From the NCBI GenBank assembly GCA_902567045.1, contig CACFLJ010000001.1, positions 1-64,000 of the forward strand: DNA of 64,000 nucleotides, in the 5' to 3' direction. This document shows positions 36,521 through 45,897 of the stretch, piece after piece; the first letter of the stretch is position 1, and every line of letters begins with the position of its first letter. The stretch is from an uncultured Pelagibacteraceae bacterium. GTDB lineage: Bacteria > Pseudomonadota > Alphaproteobacteria > Pelagibacterales > Pelagibacteraceae. A program made the position numbers and the translations under genes. The notes beneath the pieces are model-generated. The model was not told the origin of the DNA. It made no database searches and was given only the letters and a program-made list of their open reading frames with translations.

Positions 36521-37891
36521 TTATAAAATAAATTTAGAAAGATCTGCGTCTTTTACAAGTTCACCAATATTTTTCTTAATATAATCAGAGTCTATACTTA
36601 TCTTTTCACCAGCTCTATCTGTTGCTGTAAAACTAATTTCATCCAAAACTCTTTCAATTATAGTATGCAGTCTTCTAGCTCCAATATTTTCAACCGTTGT
36701 ATTTACTTCGCTTGCAATTGTTGCAATTGTATCAATTCCATCTTCAGTAAATTCTAAATCAACGTTTTCAGTTTTAAGTAAAGCTTTGTATTGTTTTATT
36801 AAACTATTGTCTGGCTCTTTTAAAATTCGCTTAAAATCCTCGCTATTCAATGCATCTAGCTCAACTCTGATCGGCAATCTCCCTTGAAGCTCAGGTAATA
36901 GATCTGATGGCTTTGCTAGTTGGAAGGCTCCTGAAGCTATAAATAATATGTGATCTGTTTTAATTGGACCATATTTAGTGCTCACAGTTGTCCCCTCAAT
37001 TAAAGGAAGTAAATCTCTTTGAACACCTTCTCTGGAAACATCTCCTCCAACTCTATCAGTTCTTGCTGAGATTTTATCTATTTCATCCAAAAATACGATA
37101 CCGTTGTTCTCAGTCGTATTTTTTGCTGATTTAATAATTTTATCTTGTTCTATTAATTTATCAGCTTCTTCGTTTAGTAATATTTCATGAGACTCTTTTA
37201 CTGACATTTTCTTCTTCTTAGCTTTTTGACCCATAGATTTACCAAGCATGTCTGAAATATTAATCATTCCAACATTTGCACCCGGCATACCAGGGATTTC
37301 AAATGATGGCATTCCACCGCCACTTTCAGTAACAGCTATTTCAATTTCATTATCATCTAAATCACCGTCTCTTAATCTTTTTCTAAAACTTTCTCGTGTT
37401 GCAACACTTGCTTTATTCCCAACTATTGCATCAAGAACTCTATCCTCTGCTAATTTTTGTGCTTTAGCGTGAACTTCTTTTCTTTTTTTAACTTTTTCCA
37501 TTGCAATAGCAATTTCAAGAAGGTCTCTAATTATTTGTTCAACATCTCTTCCAACATAACCTACTTCAGTAAATCTTGTTGCTTCAACTTTTACAAATGG
37601 TGCTTCAGCTAATTTTGACAATCTTCTAGATATTTCTGTTTTACCAACACCCGTTGGTCCCATCATTAAAATATTTTTTGGAAGAACTTCATCTTTCATA
37701 TCACCTTCTAAAGCTTGTCTTCTCCATCTATTTCTCAAAGCAATTGCAACAGCTCTTTTGGCATTATTTTGCCCAACAACAAATCTATCTAATTCAGAAA
37801 CTATTTCTCTTGGAGATAATGAATTTTGGATATTATTTTTTTTTTCTTTTACTTTAGCGTTTGGTAGTATTGTAACGTTTGATTTTTCCAT
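36521..37891 (-). CDS. hslU: HslU, ATPase of the HslUV protease
   Basis: AAA+ unfoldase feeding HslV. Motifs are [34 protein letters not shown], the Walker [13 protein letters not shown], the Walker [12 protein letters not shown] and the arginine-finger [11 protein letters not shown]. The I domain (about 110-240) is present. The C-terminus ends LSKFIL, the tail that docks into HslV. Length 456 aa. It is adjacent to hslV with no gap. Confidence 0.98.
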   Translation of the reverse strand: MEKSNVTILPNAKVKEKKNNIQNSLSPREIVSELDRFVVGQNNAKRAVAIALRNRWRRQALEGDMKDEVLPKNILMMGPTGVGKTEISRRLSKLAEAPFVKVEATRFTEVGYVGRDVEQIIRDLLEIAIAMEKVKKRKEVHAKAQKLAEDRVLDAIVGNKASVATRESFRKRLRDGDLDDNEIEIAVTESGGGMPSFEIPGMPGANVGMINISDMLGKSMGQKAKKKKMSVKESHEILLNEEADKLIEQDKIIKSAKNTTENNGIVFLDEIDKISARTDRVGGDVSREGVQRDLLPLIEGTTVSTKYGPIKTDHILFIASGAFQLAKPSDLLPELQGRLPIRVELDALNSEDFKRILKEPDNSLIKQYKALLKTENVDLEFTEDGIDTIATIASEVNTTVENIGARRLHTIIERVLDEISFTATDRAGEKISIDSDYIKKNIGELVKDADLSKFIL

Positions 37892-38407
37892 TTAAATTTT
37901 CTCTATATTGCAATTATCATTTGTGAAAACACATATTTCAGATGCAACTTTAATTGCTTTTTTGGCAATTTCTTCTGCAGATAAATCTGTATCCATCAAT
38001 ACTTTCGCTGACGCTAATGCATAATTTCCACCAGAACCTATTCCAATAACGTCTCCCTCGGGCTCTAAAACATCACCAGTTCCTGAAATAATGAAACTAT
38101 TTTCTTTATCACCAACAGCCATTAAGGCTTCTAATCTTCTTAAATACTTATCTGTTCGCCAATCTTTTGCTAATTCGACAGCTGCTCTTGCTAGATTTCC
38201 AGCATGTTTTTCTAACTTAGACTCTAATCTCTCAAATAATGTTAAAGCATCTGCAGTAGATCCAGCAAATCCTGCAATCACATTTCTTTTCTCAATCTTA
38301 CGAACTTTATTTGCAGTTTTCTTAATTACTGTATTACCCATACTAACTTGGCCATCACCAGCAACTACTACTTCATTGTTTTTTCTTACTAATACTATCG
38401 TTGTCAT
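37892..38407 (-). CDS. hslV: HslV, peptidase of the HslUV protease
   Basis: Threonine protease, cytoplasmic dodecamer. After removal of Met the N-terminal TTIVLVRKN exposes the catalytic Thr. The [13 protein letters not shown] and GFAGSTADA motifs are standard, ending [10 protein letters not shown]. Length 171 aa. Divergent from hisB across 91 bp. Confidence 0.98.
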   Translation of the reverse strand: MTTIVLVRKNNEVVVAGDGQVSMGNTVIKKTANKVRKIEKRNVIAGFAGSTADALTLFERLESKLEKHAGNLARAAVELAKDWRTDKYLRRLEALMAVGDKENSFIISGTGDVLEPEGDVIGIGSGGNYALASAKVLMDTDLSAEEIAKKAIKVASEICVFTNDNCNIEKI

Positions 38408-38498
38408 GGGATATAGATGGATACTAAATACAATAGTTCAAGACCAAGGCTAGAATTATTGCCATAATTGAATAATAGATATATACCTTTTTCAGATT

Positions 38499-39089
38499 AT
38501 GAAACGTAAAGCCAAAATAAGTAGAAAAACAAAAGAGACTAACATCAGTGTTGATTTAAATATTGATGGTAAGGGTAAGTACAAAGTTGACACAGGTATA
38601 GGATTTTTAGATCACATGCTTGAGCAATTATCAAAACATTCTTCAATGGATATGAATATTAAAGCTAAAGGTGATACGCACATTGATCTTCACCACACAA
38701 CTGAAGATACTGGAATTGCAATTGGTGAATGTTTGAAAAAAGCATCAAAAAAATTTGTTGGCATTAAAAGATATGCACATGCCATGATACCAATGGATGA
38801 AACATTAACTAGAGTTGCAATTGATGTATCAAATAGACCTTATTTAATTTGGAAAGTAAAATTGAAAGTAGAAAAATTAGGTGAGATGGATACAGAATTA
38901 TTTAAAGAATGGTTCCAAGCTTTTTCACAAGCCGCAGGAATTACTTTGCATGTTGAAAATATTTATGGCGATAACAGCCACCACATAATAGAATCTTGCT
39001 TTAAAGGATTAGCACGATCATTAAGAGCTGCTTTAGAAATGGATCCAAGAAATAAAACTACAATACCTTCTACAAAAGGTTCTTTATAA
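38499..39089 (+). CDS. hisB: Imidazoleglycerol-phosphate dehydratase
   Basis: Monofunctional dehydratase of histidine synthesis. Motifs are [29 protein letters not shown] and [18 protein letters not shown], with the His/Glu residues that bind Mn. It lacks the phosphatase domain fused in E. coli. Length 196 aa. It is first in a tight hisB-hisH-hisA-hisF-hisE run. Confidence 0.98.
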   Translation: MKRKAKISRKTKETNISVDLNIDGKGKYKVDTGIGFLDHMLEQLSKHSSMDMNIKAKGDTHIDLHHTTEDTGIAIGECLKKASKKFVGIKRYAHAMIPMDETLTRVAIDVSNRPYLIWKVKLKVEKLGEMDTELFKEWFQAFSQAAGITLHVENIYGDNSHHIIESCFKGLARSLRAALEMDPRNKTTIPSTKGSL

Positions 39090-39094
39090 ATTTA

Positions 39095-39721
39095 ATGAAT
39101 GTCACAATTGTTGACTACAATTCAGGAAATATAAGTTCTGTAATTAATTCATTTAAGGAAGTTGCAAAAGATAAAGTAAATATTGAAGTAACAGCAGATC
39201 TTGAAACAATAAAAACTAGCGATAAAGTTGTATTACCTGGACAAGGATCTTTTAAGAGCTGTATTGATGGTCTCAATAGTATTAATGGCTTGATAGACAC
39301 TCTTAATGATTTTGCATTAGAAAGTAAAAAACCACTTCTTGGAATTTGTGTTGGACTTCAAATGTTTGCAGATATTGGATATGAAGAAGTTGAGACTAAA
39401 GGATTAGGTTGGATCTCAGGTAAAGTTTCTAAAATTGATAACCAAGGCGGTAAATTTAAGCTTCCACACATTGGTTGGAATGAAATTAATATTAAGAGAG
39501 AAAGTAAGATTTTTAAAGGCATAGAAAATAAATCTCACATGTATTTTGTTCATAGTTATGAATTTGTACCTGAGGATAAATCTGTGATTTCAGCAACAAC
39601 TGATTATTCATCTAATGTTGTTTGTGCTGCAGAAAAAGAAAACATATTTGGAACTCAATTTCACCCTGAGAAGAGCGATAAAAGTGGGCTTAAAATAATT
39701 GATAATTTTATAAGTTTGTAA
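39095..39721 (+). CDS. hisH: Imidazole glycerol phosphate synthase, glutaminase subunit
   Basis: Supplies ammonia to HisF. The nucleophile elbow is LLGICVGLQMF with the catalytic Cys, and the His/Glu pair is in TQFHPEKSDKSG. The N-terminal IVDYNSGNISSV is typical. Length 208 aa. It is followed directly by hisA. Confidence 0.98.
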   Translation: MNVTIVDYNSGNISSVINSFKEVAKDKVNIEVTADLETIKTSDKVVLPGQGSFKSCIDGLNSINGLIDTLNDFALESKKPLLGICVGLQMFADIGYEEVETKGLGWISGKVSKIDNQGGKFKLPHIGWNEINIKRESKIFKGIENKSHMYFVHSYEFVPEDKSVISATTDYSSNVVCAAEKENIFGTQFHPEKSDKSGLKIIDNFISL

Positions 39722-40447
39722 ATGAAAATATTTCCTGCAATAGACATCAAAGGTAGAAAATGTGTGAGGTTAATTAAAGGAGACTTTGATAATAAAACTG
39801 AATATGACATGTCTCCAGTTGATCAAGCAGGTAAATATAAAGATCATGGATTTAGAAACTTGCACATTGTCGACCTTGATGGAGCATTGACTGGAGAGAC
39901 TGTAAATATTGATATTATTGAGGAAATTGTTGGAAAATTTGATCTTAAAATTGAAATAGGTGGAGGTGTCAGAAACTTTGAGAGTATTCAAAAATATACT
40001 GATGCTGGAGTAGAGAAAGTAATTTTAGGAAGTGCTGCAATAAAAGATAACAATTTTTTAAAAGAAGCTTGTCAAAAATTTCCAGATAAAATTGCTTTAG
40101 GTCTAGATGCTAAAGATGGTTATTTATCTGTATCTGGATGGAAAGAAAATTCTAACCTAAAGACTTTAGAATTTTTAAAAGATGTAAATGATTATGGAGC
40201 TAGTAGATTAATTTATACAGATATTAATAGAGATGGCATGAAGTTAAGTCCAAATTTTGATGAGACAGTAAATGTAGCCAATACTTCAAATTGTCCAGTA
40301 ATTATATCTGGAGGTGTTTCATCAATTGATGATATTAAAAAAGCTAAAGAAATAGGAAATAAAAATATTGAAGGAATTATAGTTGGTAAAGCTATATACG
40401 ATGGTGATATTAAATTAGATGAACTTGCAAAAGAGATAGATGCTTAA
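39722..40447 (+). CDS. hisA: HisA, ProFAR isomerase
   Basis: TIM-barrel isomerase. The catalytic Asp is in [19 protein letters not shown] phosphate site lies in [13 protein letters not shown], the second Asp in [10 protein letters not shown], and [11 protein letters not shown] is also present. Length 241 aa. It overlaps hisF by 8 bp. Confidence 0.98.
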   Translation: MKIFPAIDIKGRKCVRLIKGDFDNKTEYDMSPVDQAGKYKDHGFRNLHIVDLDGALTGETVNIDIIEEIVGKFDLKIEIGGGVRNFESIQKYTDAGVEKVILGSAAIKDNNFLKEACQKFPDKIALGLDAKDGYLSVSGWKENSNLKTLEFLKDVNDYGASRLIYTDINRDGMKLSPNFDETVNVANTSNCPVIISGGVSSIDDIKKAKEIGNKNIEGIIVGKAIYDGDIKLDELAKEIDA

Positions 40448-41195
40448 GAATAGAATAATACCTTGCTTAGATGTTAAAAATGGAAGAGTTGTAAAAGGTA
40501 TAAACTTTGTTGATTTACAAGATGCAGGTGATCCAGTTGAGCAAGCTAAAATTTATAGTGACGGTGGAGCTGATGAAATTTGTTTTTTAGATATAACTGC
40601 CTCAAATGAAAACAGAGATACTATTTATGAAGTTGTAAAAGATACTTCTAAAAAATGTTTCGTTCCTTTAACTGTTGGCGGCGGAGTTAGAAGTGTAGAT
40701 GACATCAGTAAATTATTAAATTGTGGAGCAGATAAAGTTTCAATTAATACAGCTGCTGTTCAAAATGCAAATGTTGTAGCTCAAAGCTCAAAAAAATTTG
40801 GATCACAATGTATTGTTGTTGCAATTGATGCCAAAAAAAATGGGGAGAAATGGGAGGTTTTTACTCATGGAGGTAGAAATAATACAGGAATTGATGCTTT
40901 AAAATTTGCAAAAAAGATGGAAGAGAGTGGTGCAGGTGAGTTGTTGGTCACATCAATGGATAGAGATGGCACTCAAGTAGGCTATGACATAGATTTAATG
41001 TCTAAAATTTCATCTATGGTAAACATACCCACAATAGCATCAGGTGGAGTTGGAGATCTTGATCACTTAGTCGATGGCATTAAATTAGGCAATGCAAGCG
41101 CGGTTTTAGCAGCGTCTATATTTCACTATGGAAAATATTCTGTGAAAGAAGCTAAAGAATATCTGGACTCAAAAGGTATACCTGTTAGGATTTGA
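40440..41195 (+). CDS. hisF: HisF, imidazole glycerol phosphate synthase cyclase subunit
   Basis: Closes the imidazole ring. The catalytic Asp residues are in [17 protein letters not shown] and [15 protein letters not shown]. The phosphate sites are [11 protein letters not shown] and [14 protein letters not shown]. Length 251 aa. It partners HisH encoded one gene upstream. Confidence 0.98.
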   Translation: MLKNRIIPCLDVKNGRVVKGINFVDLQDAGDPVEQAKIYSDGGADEICFLDITASNENRDTIYEVVKDTSKKCFVPLTVGGGVRSVDDISKLLNCGADKVSINTAAVQNANVVAQSSKKFGSQCIVVAIDAKKNGEKWEVFTHGGRNNTGIDALKFAKKMEESGAGELLVTSMDRDGTQVGYDIDLMSKISSMVNIPTIASGGVGDLDHLVDGIKLGNASAVLAASIFHYGKYSVKEAKEYLDSKGIPVRI

Positions 41196-41196
41196 G

Positions 41197-41469
41197 ATGC
41201 TAAATACCCTAGAAAGTCTATTTAATCTTGCTCGAGAAAGAAAATCAGCTCCAGTTGATGGCTCTTATACCAATAAACTTTTGAGTGATAAATCTTTGAG
41301 CAAAGCAAAAGTGCTTGAAGAAATAAATGAACTTATCGAAGCGGTTGAAGAAGATTCAAATAAAATCCATGAAGCAGCTGATGTATTTTATCATTTAATA
41401 ATTTATCTTGAGGCAAATAATATAAAAATTGAAGATGTAATGAGTGAATTAGATAAAAGAAAAAAATGA
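41197..41469 (+). CDS. hisE: HisE, phosphoribosyl-ATP pyrophosphatase
   Basis: All-alpha MazG-like enzyme, second step of histidine synthesis. Metal-binding acidic residues are in KVLEEINELIEAVEED and HEAADVFYHLIIYLE. Length 90 aa, normal for a monofunctional HisE. It overlaps the malyl-CoA lyase-like gene by 4 bp. Confidence 0.96.
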   Translation: MLNTLESLFNLARERKSAPVDGSYTNKLLSDKSLSKAKVLEEINELIEAVEEDSNKIHEAADVFYHLIIYLEANNIKIEDVMSELDKRKK

Positions 41470-42404
41470 GTCATAAATTTTATAAACCTGCAAGATCAAG
41501 ATTACAAAGAAGTGAATTAGCAGTCCCAGGATCATCTCCTAAAATGTTTGAGAAAGCCATGAATTCTCCTGCTGATTATGTCTTTCTTGATTTAGAGGAT
41601 GCTGTTTCACCAAATGATAAAATTACTGCAAGAGCAAATGTTATTAAAGCTTTGAATGAAATGGATTGGAGAGGAAGTGGTAAAACTATTTCTGTTAGAA
41701 TAAATAGTTTAGATACTCATTACATGTACTCTGATTTAATTGAAATAGTTGAGCAAGCTGGAGACAATGTAGATACGATTTTGGTTCCAAAGGCAGGAAC
41801 AGCAAGCGATGTTTACATGGTTGATTGTTTATTAACTCAAATTGAAACAAATAAAAAATTAAAAAATAAAATTGGAATTGAATGTTTAATTGAAACTGCT
41901 TTAGGTATGTCGAATATTAAAGAAATTGCAACTTCGAGTAAAAGATTAGAGGCATTGCATTTTGGTGTTGCAGATTATGCAGCAAGTTTGAGAGCGCGAA
42001 CAACAGTTATAGGTGGGCTCAACGAAAATTATCCAGGAGACCAGTGGCATCACGGTTTATCTGAATTAGTTATGACTTGTAGAGCATATGGAATAAGAGC
42101 AATTGATGGACCATTTGGAGATTTTAATGATCCCGATGCTTATACAGCGGCTGCCAAAAGAGGGGCTGCAATTGGTATTGAAGGTAAATGGGCCATCCAT
42201 CCTTCACAAATTGAATTAGCAAACAATGTGTTTTCTCCACCAGAGGCAGAGGTTACTAAGGCTAAAAGGATCCTCGAAGAGCTAGAAAAGGCAGCAAATG
42301 AGGGAAAAGGTGCCGCCCAGCTTGATGGTAGGATGATTGATGCTGCATCAGCTAGAATGGCTGAAAATATTGTAAACATCGACAAGTTAATCCATAATAA
42401 ATAA
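41466..42404 (+). CDS. Malyl-CoA lyase-like protein (CitE/HpcH family)
   Basis: Resembles L-malyl-CoA lyase of methylotrophs: RLQRSELAVPGSSPKMFEKA, VFLDLEDAVSPNDK with the Mg-binding acids, RINSLDTHYMY, ECLIETALGM, HFGVADYAASLRARTTVIGG, IDGPFGDFNDPDAYTAAA and KWAIHPSQIELAN. The expected reaction is (S)-malyl-CoA to acetyl-CoA plus glyoxylate. It is immediately followed by two malate-CoA ligase-like genes, the same order as in the serine cycle. A citramalyl-CoA or methylmalyl-CoA role is also possible. Length 312 aa. Confidence 0.85.
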   Translation: MSHKFYKPARSRLQRSELAVPGSSPKMFEKAMNSPADYVFLDLEDAVSPNDKITARANVIKALNEMDWRGSGKTISVRINSLDTHYMYSDLIEIVEQAGDNVDTILVPKAGTASDVYMVDCLLTQIETNKKLKNKIGIECLIETALGMSNIKEIATSSKRLEALHFGVADYAASLRARTTVIGGLNENYPGDQWHHGLSELVMTCRAYGIRAIDGPFGDFNDPDAYTAAAKRGAAIGIEGKWAIHPSQIELANNVFSPPEAEVTKAKRILEELEKAANEGKGAAQLDGRMIDAASARMAENIVNIDKLIHNK

Positions 42405-42412
42405 ATAAAATT

Positions 42413-43576
42413 ATGGACATTCACGAATACCAGGCAAAAAAAATACTTTCTGATTTTGGAGTAACAATTCCAAGAGGTGGAATAGTATACAGTCCAGAGA
42501 ATGCCGAGAATAAGGCTAGAGAAATTGGTGGATCTAAATGGGTTGTAAAAGCACAAATTCATTCAGGTGCTAGAGGAAAAGCAGGTGGAATAATTGTTTG
42601 TGATACCCCTTTAGAAGTTGCCCAAGCAACTGATAAATTACTTGGAAAAAAATTAGTTACAAATCAAACAGGTCCTGAAGGTAAAATAGTAAATAGAATA
42701 TATATTGAGGAAGCAACAGATATAGAGCGAGAACTATATCTTGGTTTGGTCTTTGATAGAAGTTCAGAAAGTATTATGGTGGTTGCATCAATAGAAGGTG
42801 GGATGAGTGTTGAAGAAATTTCAAAAGAGAAACCAGAAACTATAATAAGATCAAAAATTGAAGTTGCTGTTGGAATGCAAAGTTTCCAAGCTAGAGAATT
42901 AGCTTTTGGTTTAGGAATTGAACCTGATTTAATTAGAAGAGCATCTGAGACAATTATTGGATGCTATAAGGCATTTAGTGAATTAGATGCTACAATGGTT
43001 GAGGTTAATCCATTAGTAATTTCAAAACAAAAACAAATTTTAGCTTTGGATTGTAAAATGAGTTTTGATAACAATGCAATGTTTAGAAGAAATCAAGTTT
43101 CTGAATTAAGAGACAAAACACAAGAGGACTCAAAAGAAGTTTTTGCGTCTGATAGAGGGCTAAATTATGTAAGCTTAGATGGAAACATTGGTAATATTAT
43201 AAATGGTGCTGGCTTAGCAATGGCATCAATGGACATGATTAAATTAGCTGGAGGAAGTCCTGCAAATTTTTTAGACGTAGGTGGTGGAGCAACACCTGAA
43301 AAAATTGTTAAAGCTTTTAAGTTAGTTACAATGGATGAAAAAGTGAAAGTTATTCTTGTAAATATTTTTGCTGGTATAAACAGATGTGATTGGGTAGCAG
43401 AAGGAATAGTAGAGGCTCTAAAAAAAATCGAAGTTAATGTGCCATTGGTTATTAGATTAGCAGGAACAAATGTTGAAAAAGGTAATCAAATATTAAAAGA
43501 GAGTAAGATAAATTATATTGAAGCAAACACTCTAGAGGATGCAGCTAATAAAGCGGTTGCGGCTCTAAATAAATAA
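42413..43576 (+). CDS. Malate-CoA ligase/succinyl-CoA synthetase, beta subunit
   Basis: ATP-grasp ligase subunit. The N-terminus MDIHEYQAKKILSDFGV, KWVVKAQIHSGARGKAGG, EVNPLVISKQ and DVGGGATPEKI are shared by SucC and MtkA. The details (PRGGIVYSPENAENKAREIGGSKWVVK) look closer to MtkA of serine-cycle bacteria. It would form malyl-CoA (or succinyl-CoA) with the following gene product. Distinguishing the two needs phylogeny. Length 387 aa. Confidence 0.85.
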   Translation: MDIHEYQAKKILSDFGVTIPRGGIVYSPENAENKAREIGGSKWVVKAQIHSGARGKAGGIIVCDTPLEVAQATDKLLGKKLVTNQTGPEGKIVNRIYIEEATDIERELYLGLVFDRSSESIMVVASIEGGMSVEEISKEKPETIIRSKIEVAVGMQSFQARELAFGLGIEPDLIRRASETIIGCYKAFSELDATMVEVNPLVISKQKQILALDCKMSFDNNAMFRRNQVSELRDKTQEDSKEVFASDRGLNYVSLDGNIGNIINGAGLAMASMDMIKLAGGSPANFLDVGGGATPEKIVKAFKLVTMDEKVKVILVNIFAGINRCDWVAEGIVEALKKIEVNVPLVIRLAGTNVEKGNQILKESKINYIEANTLEDAANKAVAALNK

Positions 43577-43579
43577 AAC

Positions 43580-44467
43580 ATGACAGTATTAATAGACAAA
43601 AATAGTAAGATAATTATTCAAGGTTTTACAGGGAAAATGGGCTCTTTTCATGCAGATGAGATGATAAAATATGGCTCAAATGTAGTTGGCGGAGTTACTC
43701 CTGGAAAGGGTGGATCTAAGCACCTAAACTTGCCAGTGTTTAATACTGTTAAAGATGCAGTCAGTGAAACAGGAGCAGATGCATCAATTTTATTTGTACC
43801 GCCGGCTTTTGCAGCGGATTCTGCAATGGAAGCAGCCGATGCTGGAATTAAAACATGTGTGGCAATTGTAGATGGAATACCTTCTCACGACATGATCAGA
43901 ATAAAAAGATATATGAGAAGATATACCAAAAGTTCTAAAATGACTTTAGTTGGACCTAACTGCGCAGGAATTATTAGTCCAGGAAAATCAATGTTAGGAA
44001 TAATGCCCGGACATATTTACAAAGAAGGAAGAATTGGGATTATAAGTAGATCAGGAACATTGGGATATGAAGCGGCTCAACAACTTAAAAATTTGAATAT
44101 TGGGGTTTCAACTAGTGTAGGTATTGGAGGGGATCCAATAAATGGTAGTTCATTTAGAGATATAATAGAAAAGTTTGAAACAGATGATGAAACTGATGCA
44201 ATATTAATGATTGGTGAAATCGGTGGTCCCCAAGAAGTTGCAGCTGGAGAATTTGCAAAAGAAAATATGAAGAAACCAGTTATAGCCTACATTGCAGGTT
44301 TGACCGCTCCAAAAGGTAGAGTGATGGGTCATGCGGGGGCAATAGTTTCAGCCTATGGAGAAAGTGCAATTGAAAAAGTTGAAATTTTGAAAGAATGCGG
44401 AATTACAATTTCTAAAAATCCATCTGTTATGGGAGATACAGTAAAAGCAGTCTTAGAAAAAATGTAA
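43580..44467 (+). CDS. Malate-CoA ligase/succinyl-CoA synthetase, alpha subunit
   Basis: CoA-binding Rossmann domain (IIIQGFTGKMGSFHADEMIKYG, GGVTPGKGG) and the ligase domain with the phosphorylated His in GRVMGHAGAIVSAYG. It pairs with the preceding beta subunit, 3 bp apart. MtkB versus SucD cannot be settled from sequence reading alone, although the linked malyl-CoA lyase favours MtkB. Length 295 aa. Confidence 0.85.
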   Translation: MTVLIDKNSKIIIQGFTGKMGSFHADEMIKYGSNVVGGVTPGKGGSKHLNLPVFNTVKDAVSETGADASILFVPPAFAADSAMEAADAGIKTCVAIVDGIPSHDMIRIKRYMRRYTKSSKMTLVGPNCAGIISPGKSMLGIMPGHIYKEGRIGIISRSGTLGYEAAQQLKNLNIGVSTSVGIGGDPINGSSFRDIIEKFETDDETDAILMIGEIGGPQEVAAGEFAKENMKKPVIAYIAGLTAPKGRVMGHAGAIVSAYGESAIEKVEILKECGITISKNPSVMGDTVKAVLEKM

Positions 44468-44469
44468 TT

Positions 44470-44835
44470 ATGAGTTACGACGATAATAATATTTTTGCTA
44501 AAATATTAAGAAAAGAAATACCTTGTAATAAAATCTATGAAGATGAATTTGTTTTGTCATTTCATGATATAAATCCTCAAAAAAAAATTCACGCATTAGT
44601 AATCCCAAAAGGTAAATATGTTGACTTAGATGATTTTAGTCAAAATGCATCACCAGAAGAAATGGTAGGGTTGCTTAAAGGAATAAATACTGTTGCAAAG
44701 AAATTAAATATATCCGTTGATACTGGTAAGGGATATAGAGCGCTAGCAAATATAAGCGAAGATGGAGGACAAGAAGTTCCACATTTGCATTTTCATTTGT
44801 TTGGTGGAGAGAAAATCGGTAAAATGGTCTCGTGA
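44470..44835 (+). CDS. HIT-family nucleotide-binding protein (HinT-like)
   Basis: Purine nucleoside phosphoramidase-like. IFAKILRKEIPCNKIYEDEFVLSFHDINPQ is the standard start, and the catalytic triad motif is VPHLHFHLFGG (HxHxH). Length 121 aa. It overlaps the GNAT gene by 4 bp. Confidence 0.95.
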   Translation: MSYDDNNIFAKILRKEIPCNKIYEDEFVLSFHDINPQKKIHALVIPKGKYVDLDDFSQNASPEEMVGLLKGINTVAKKLNISVDTGKGYRALANISEDGGQEVPHLHFHLFGGEKIGKMVS

Positions 44836-45344
44836 AAATTAACGTAGACAGAAGTTTTTTAGAAATAAATTCAATAAGTGAACTTAACTGTTCAAACAGT
44901 CCTGGTTCAAATTTTAAAATTAGTGAAGTAGATCCACCAGATTTTCATTTAAACAAATTTTTCTATAAACAAATTGGAAGAAAGCATAGATGGATAGATA
45001 GATTAACCTGGGGAGATAAAAGGTGGATGGAGTATGTTGAAAATCCTAGAATAAAAACGTTTGTTTTAAAGGATAATAGTAACTTAGCTGGATATTATGA
45101 AACTATCCGTGATCTCGATAATAATGATTCCGAAATAGCATACTTTGGGATTTTAGAGGAATATTTTGGAAAAAAATGTGGTGGCTATCTTCTTTCTGAG
45201 GCTATCAAGAAGTTATTTGATCAAGGGGTATCAAGAGTTTGGCTGCACACTTGTTCACTTGACCATGAAAATGCAATTAAAAATTATTTAGCTAGGGGAA
45301 TGCAGGTATTTAAATCTGAAAAAATAAATGTTGATATTAATTAG
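44832..45344 (+). CDS. GNAT-family acetyltransferase
   Basis: Acetyl-CoA-dependent transferase of unknown acceptor. The fold's motif A is visible as AYFGILEEYFGKKCGGYLLSEAIKKLF, and motif B as VWLHTCSLDHENAIKNYLARGMQVF. The start is GTG at 44832, overlapping the HIT stop. It converges on lolA with an 8 bp overlap. Length 170 aa. Confidence 0.88.
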   Translation: MKINVDRSFLEINSISELNCSNSPGSNFKISEVDPPDFHLNKFFYKQIGRKHRWIDRLTWGDKRWMEYVENPRIKTFVLKDNSNLAGYYETIRDLDNNDSEIAYFGILEEYFGKKCGGYLLSEAIKKLFDQGVSRVWLHTCSLDHENAIKNYLARGMQVFKSEKINVDIN

Positions 45345-45897
45345 TATATCTTTGTATTGAAAATATTTTTTCTTCAACATCAACATTAATATTAATATCA
45401 CTTAAAAATGTTTGTATTAGATTTTGATAAATATCTTTAGTTTCCCAACCAATTAAATCTAAACTTTCTTTATCAAAAAAAACTTTAATTAAATTATTTT
45501 CATACTCAAATTTTAAGACATGATAAAAAGGATAATTCTCGTCATCTTCTGCCTCATCGATTTTTGAAATTAAAAATTTTTTATCTAAAATAAAATTTAA
45601 AGGTGTTTTATCAATTGGATATCTATAATAATTTTTTATCTTATCTGAATTAATTACTAAAGATTTACCATTAGAAACTAGTATTTTGTTATAAATATCA
45701 TGATACTCACAAAAAATTTTTTTAGGGTATAAAAGTATACATTCACCTTTTTCAATATTATTATTATCTATTTTTTGAATAAATTTAAACTGTAAAGAAT
45801 TTATATTTTTCAAGTGATTTATAATTTTTTGATTTGTAGAACTATGTGCATTTAAATTAAAAAATAGGATGAAAAAAATAATCAAACATTTTTTCAT
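45337..45897 (-). CDS. lolA: LolA-like outer-membrane lipoprotein carrier
   Basis: Periplasmic chaperone ferrying lipoproteins to the outer membrane. A signal peptide (IIFFILFFNLNAHS) is followed by a LolA-like half-barrel: INHLKNINSLQFKFIQK, KGECILLYPKKIFCEY, KILVSNGKSLVINS and LIGWETKDIYQN. The sequence is divergent but the position next to ftsK is the conserved one. Length 186 aa. Overlaps ftsK by 4 bp. Confidence 0.85.
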   Translation of the reverse strand: MKKCLIIFFILFFNLNAHSSTNQKIINHLKNINSLQFKFIQKIDNNNIEKGECILLYPKKIFCEYHDIYNKILVSNGKSLVINSDKIKNYYRYPIDKTPLNFILDKKFLISKIDEAEDDENYPFYHVLKFEYENNLIKVFFDKESLDLIGWETKDIYQNLIQTFLSDININVDVEEKIFSIQRYTN

